From positions 372,001-436,000 of the forward strand of contig JADKJL010000009.1 of the NCBI GenBank assembly GCA_016721015.1: a DNA stretch of 64,000 nucleotides. Direction: 5' to 3'. Positions 63,454 through 64,000 of this stretch are shown here, piece by piece. Origin of the DNA: Lysobacterales bacterium (GTDB taxonomy: Bacteria; Pseudomonadota; Gammaproteobacteria; Xanthomonadales; Rhodanobacteraceae). Under the pieces are notes generated by a model. The model saw only the letters and a program-made list of their open reading frames with translations, was not told the DNA's origin and did not search any database. The number at the start of each line of letters is the position of its first letter. Position 1 is the first letter of the stretch. Made by a program: the position numbers and the translations under genes.

Positions 63454-63484
63454 AAAAAAAGCCCGGCTTTCGCCGGGCTTTTTT
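63454..63484. terminator. Bidirectional terminator between suhB and ompA
   Basis: A perfect stem GCCCGGC-TTTC-GCCGGGC, flanked by seven A on one side and six T on the other, so it works on both strands. It serves suhB on the plus strand and the OmpA-family gene on the minus strand. Confidence 0.95.
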
Positions 63485-63512
63485 GTGTTACTGGAACGAT
63501 GTTTCGGGTCGA

Positions 63513-64000
63513 TTACTGACCGTCAACAGCAAGCTCGGTGCGGCGATTGCGCGCACGGCCTTCCTTGGTGTCGTTCGTATCGATTGGCTTGCTCTCGCCA
63601 AAACCCTTGGCGCCGGAGATCTGGCTGGAGCTGACGCCGTGCGAGGTCAGATAGTCATAGACGATCTGGGCGCGGCGCTCCGAAAGCTTCTGGTTGTACT
63701 CGTCACTGCCGATTGAATCGGTGTGACCGTCGAGTTCAACACGAACGTTCGGATTGCGGCTGAGGACGTCGACGGCCTGATCGAGGATCGCGATCGAATC
63801 CGAGGTCGGCTCCTGCAGCGCCGGGGTGATGTCCTTCTCATTCGAACGCGGGCGATCGAACTTGAAATTGACACCACGCAGGTCAATCACAACCGGGGTC
63901 GCGGCCGGCTCTTCCGATGCGGCTTCCGGCTGCGCTGGTGGCGGCGGCGGCGGTGCGGCTGCCGGCTCCTGCTCAGCCATTGCGGTGCCGCCGAAACCGA
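63513..64000 (-). CDS. OmpA-family outer membrane protein, C-terminal part
   Basis: The 5' end lies beyond the window; the frame is open to base 64000 (GFGGTAMAEQEP). The visible part is a Pro/Ala-rich linker, then an OmpA C-terminal domain: VNFKFDRPRSNEKD, NVRVELDGHTDSIGSDEYNQ and SERRAQIVYDYL with GRARNRRTEL, the peptidoglycan-binding pattern (Asp and Arg contact diaminopimelate). The upstream beta-barrel is likely but unseen. It would anchor the outer membrane to the wall. Confidence 0.92.
   Translation of the reverse strand, partial: GFGGTAMAEQEPAAAPPPPPPAQPEAASEEPAATPVVIDLRGVNFKFDRPRSNEKDITPALQEPTSDSIAILDQAVDVLSRNPNVRVELDGHTDSIGSDEYNQKLSERRAQIVYDYLTSHGVSSSQISGAKGFGESKPIDTNDTKEGRARNRRTELAVDGQ

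Overview
This window is a high-GC chromosomal segment of a Gram-negative gammaproteobacterium. Gene content and gene order point to the Xanthomonadales (Lysobacterales), perhaps a Rhodanobacteraceae-like lineage; this is inferred from remembered synteny and was not searched. Supporting blocks are rsfS-rlmH / maf-rng-yhdP, nnr-tsaE-amiC-mutL divergent from queG, pcnB-folK-panB-panC, bamC-dapA divergent from gcvR-bcp-phoH, ppk1-ppx, and purF-cvpA-dedD-folC. About 70 protein genes, one tRNA and several repeats and terminators can be supported. Most of the window is conserved housekeeping DNA.

Layout. 1-13.6 kb: tail of an LTA-synthase-type phosphotransferase, folD, a DMT exporter, a Nudix hydrolase, the envelope protein yhdP with rng and maf, a low-affinity iron permease family gene inserted on the opposite strand, rlmH-rsfS, and a translationally coupled trio (DUF1289, nudL, sseA). 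13.6-22.8 kb: a Mip/FkpA-type isomerase, enoyl-CoA hydratase, a DUF1684 protein, mutL (with the nicking-endonuclease motif), amiC, tsaE, nnr and queG. 22.8-31.8 kb: the pantothenate/folate/poly(A) operon, tRNA-Glu(CTC) followed by fdxA, bamC-dapA, gcvR, bcp and a PIN-PhoH ATPase. 31.8-32.3 kb: an intergenic repeat patch with a heptamer tandem repeat, an inverted REP pair and a palindromic element of about 136 bp. 32.3-44.5 kb: a FadL-like barrel, thiD, an NAD-type isocitrate dehydrogenase, a secreted unknown, grxC, a BepA-like protease, ppk1-ppx, a cyclophilin and lpxH.

44.6-53.6 kb is the least ordinary part. It holds a secreted protein with DUF1573-like features in visibly AT-richer DNA, two small secreted-protein genes broken by frameshifts, and then an envelope-glycan cluster: GT2, DUF2304 and GT4 genes on the plus strand facing a tightly coupled minus-strand trio (a ferritin-like DUF455 protein, a one-pass secreted/membrane protein and a polytopic membrane protein). 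53.7-64 kb returns to housekeeping: purF-cvpA-dedD-folC-rhomboid, a frameshifted alkyltransferase-like gene, pit with its DUF47 partner, trmJ, suhB and the C-terminal part of an OmpA-family protein.

How the genes work together: one-carbon and folate supply (folD, folK, folC), pantothenate (panB, panC), polyphosphate and phosphate (ppk1, ppx, pit, DUF47), outer-membrane building and quality control (yhdP, bamC, the BepA-like protease, FKBP, lpxH, FadL-like, OmpA), cell division and wall cleavage (amiC, dedD), and RNA maturation and translation (rng, rlmH, rsfS, tsaE, queG, trmJ, pcnB). I found no CRISPR array, prophage, complete insertion sequence or recognisable defence system. The main non-housekeeping signals are the 44.6-53.6 kb region and the repeats near 32 kb.
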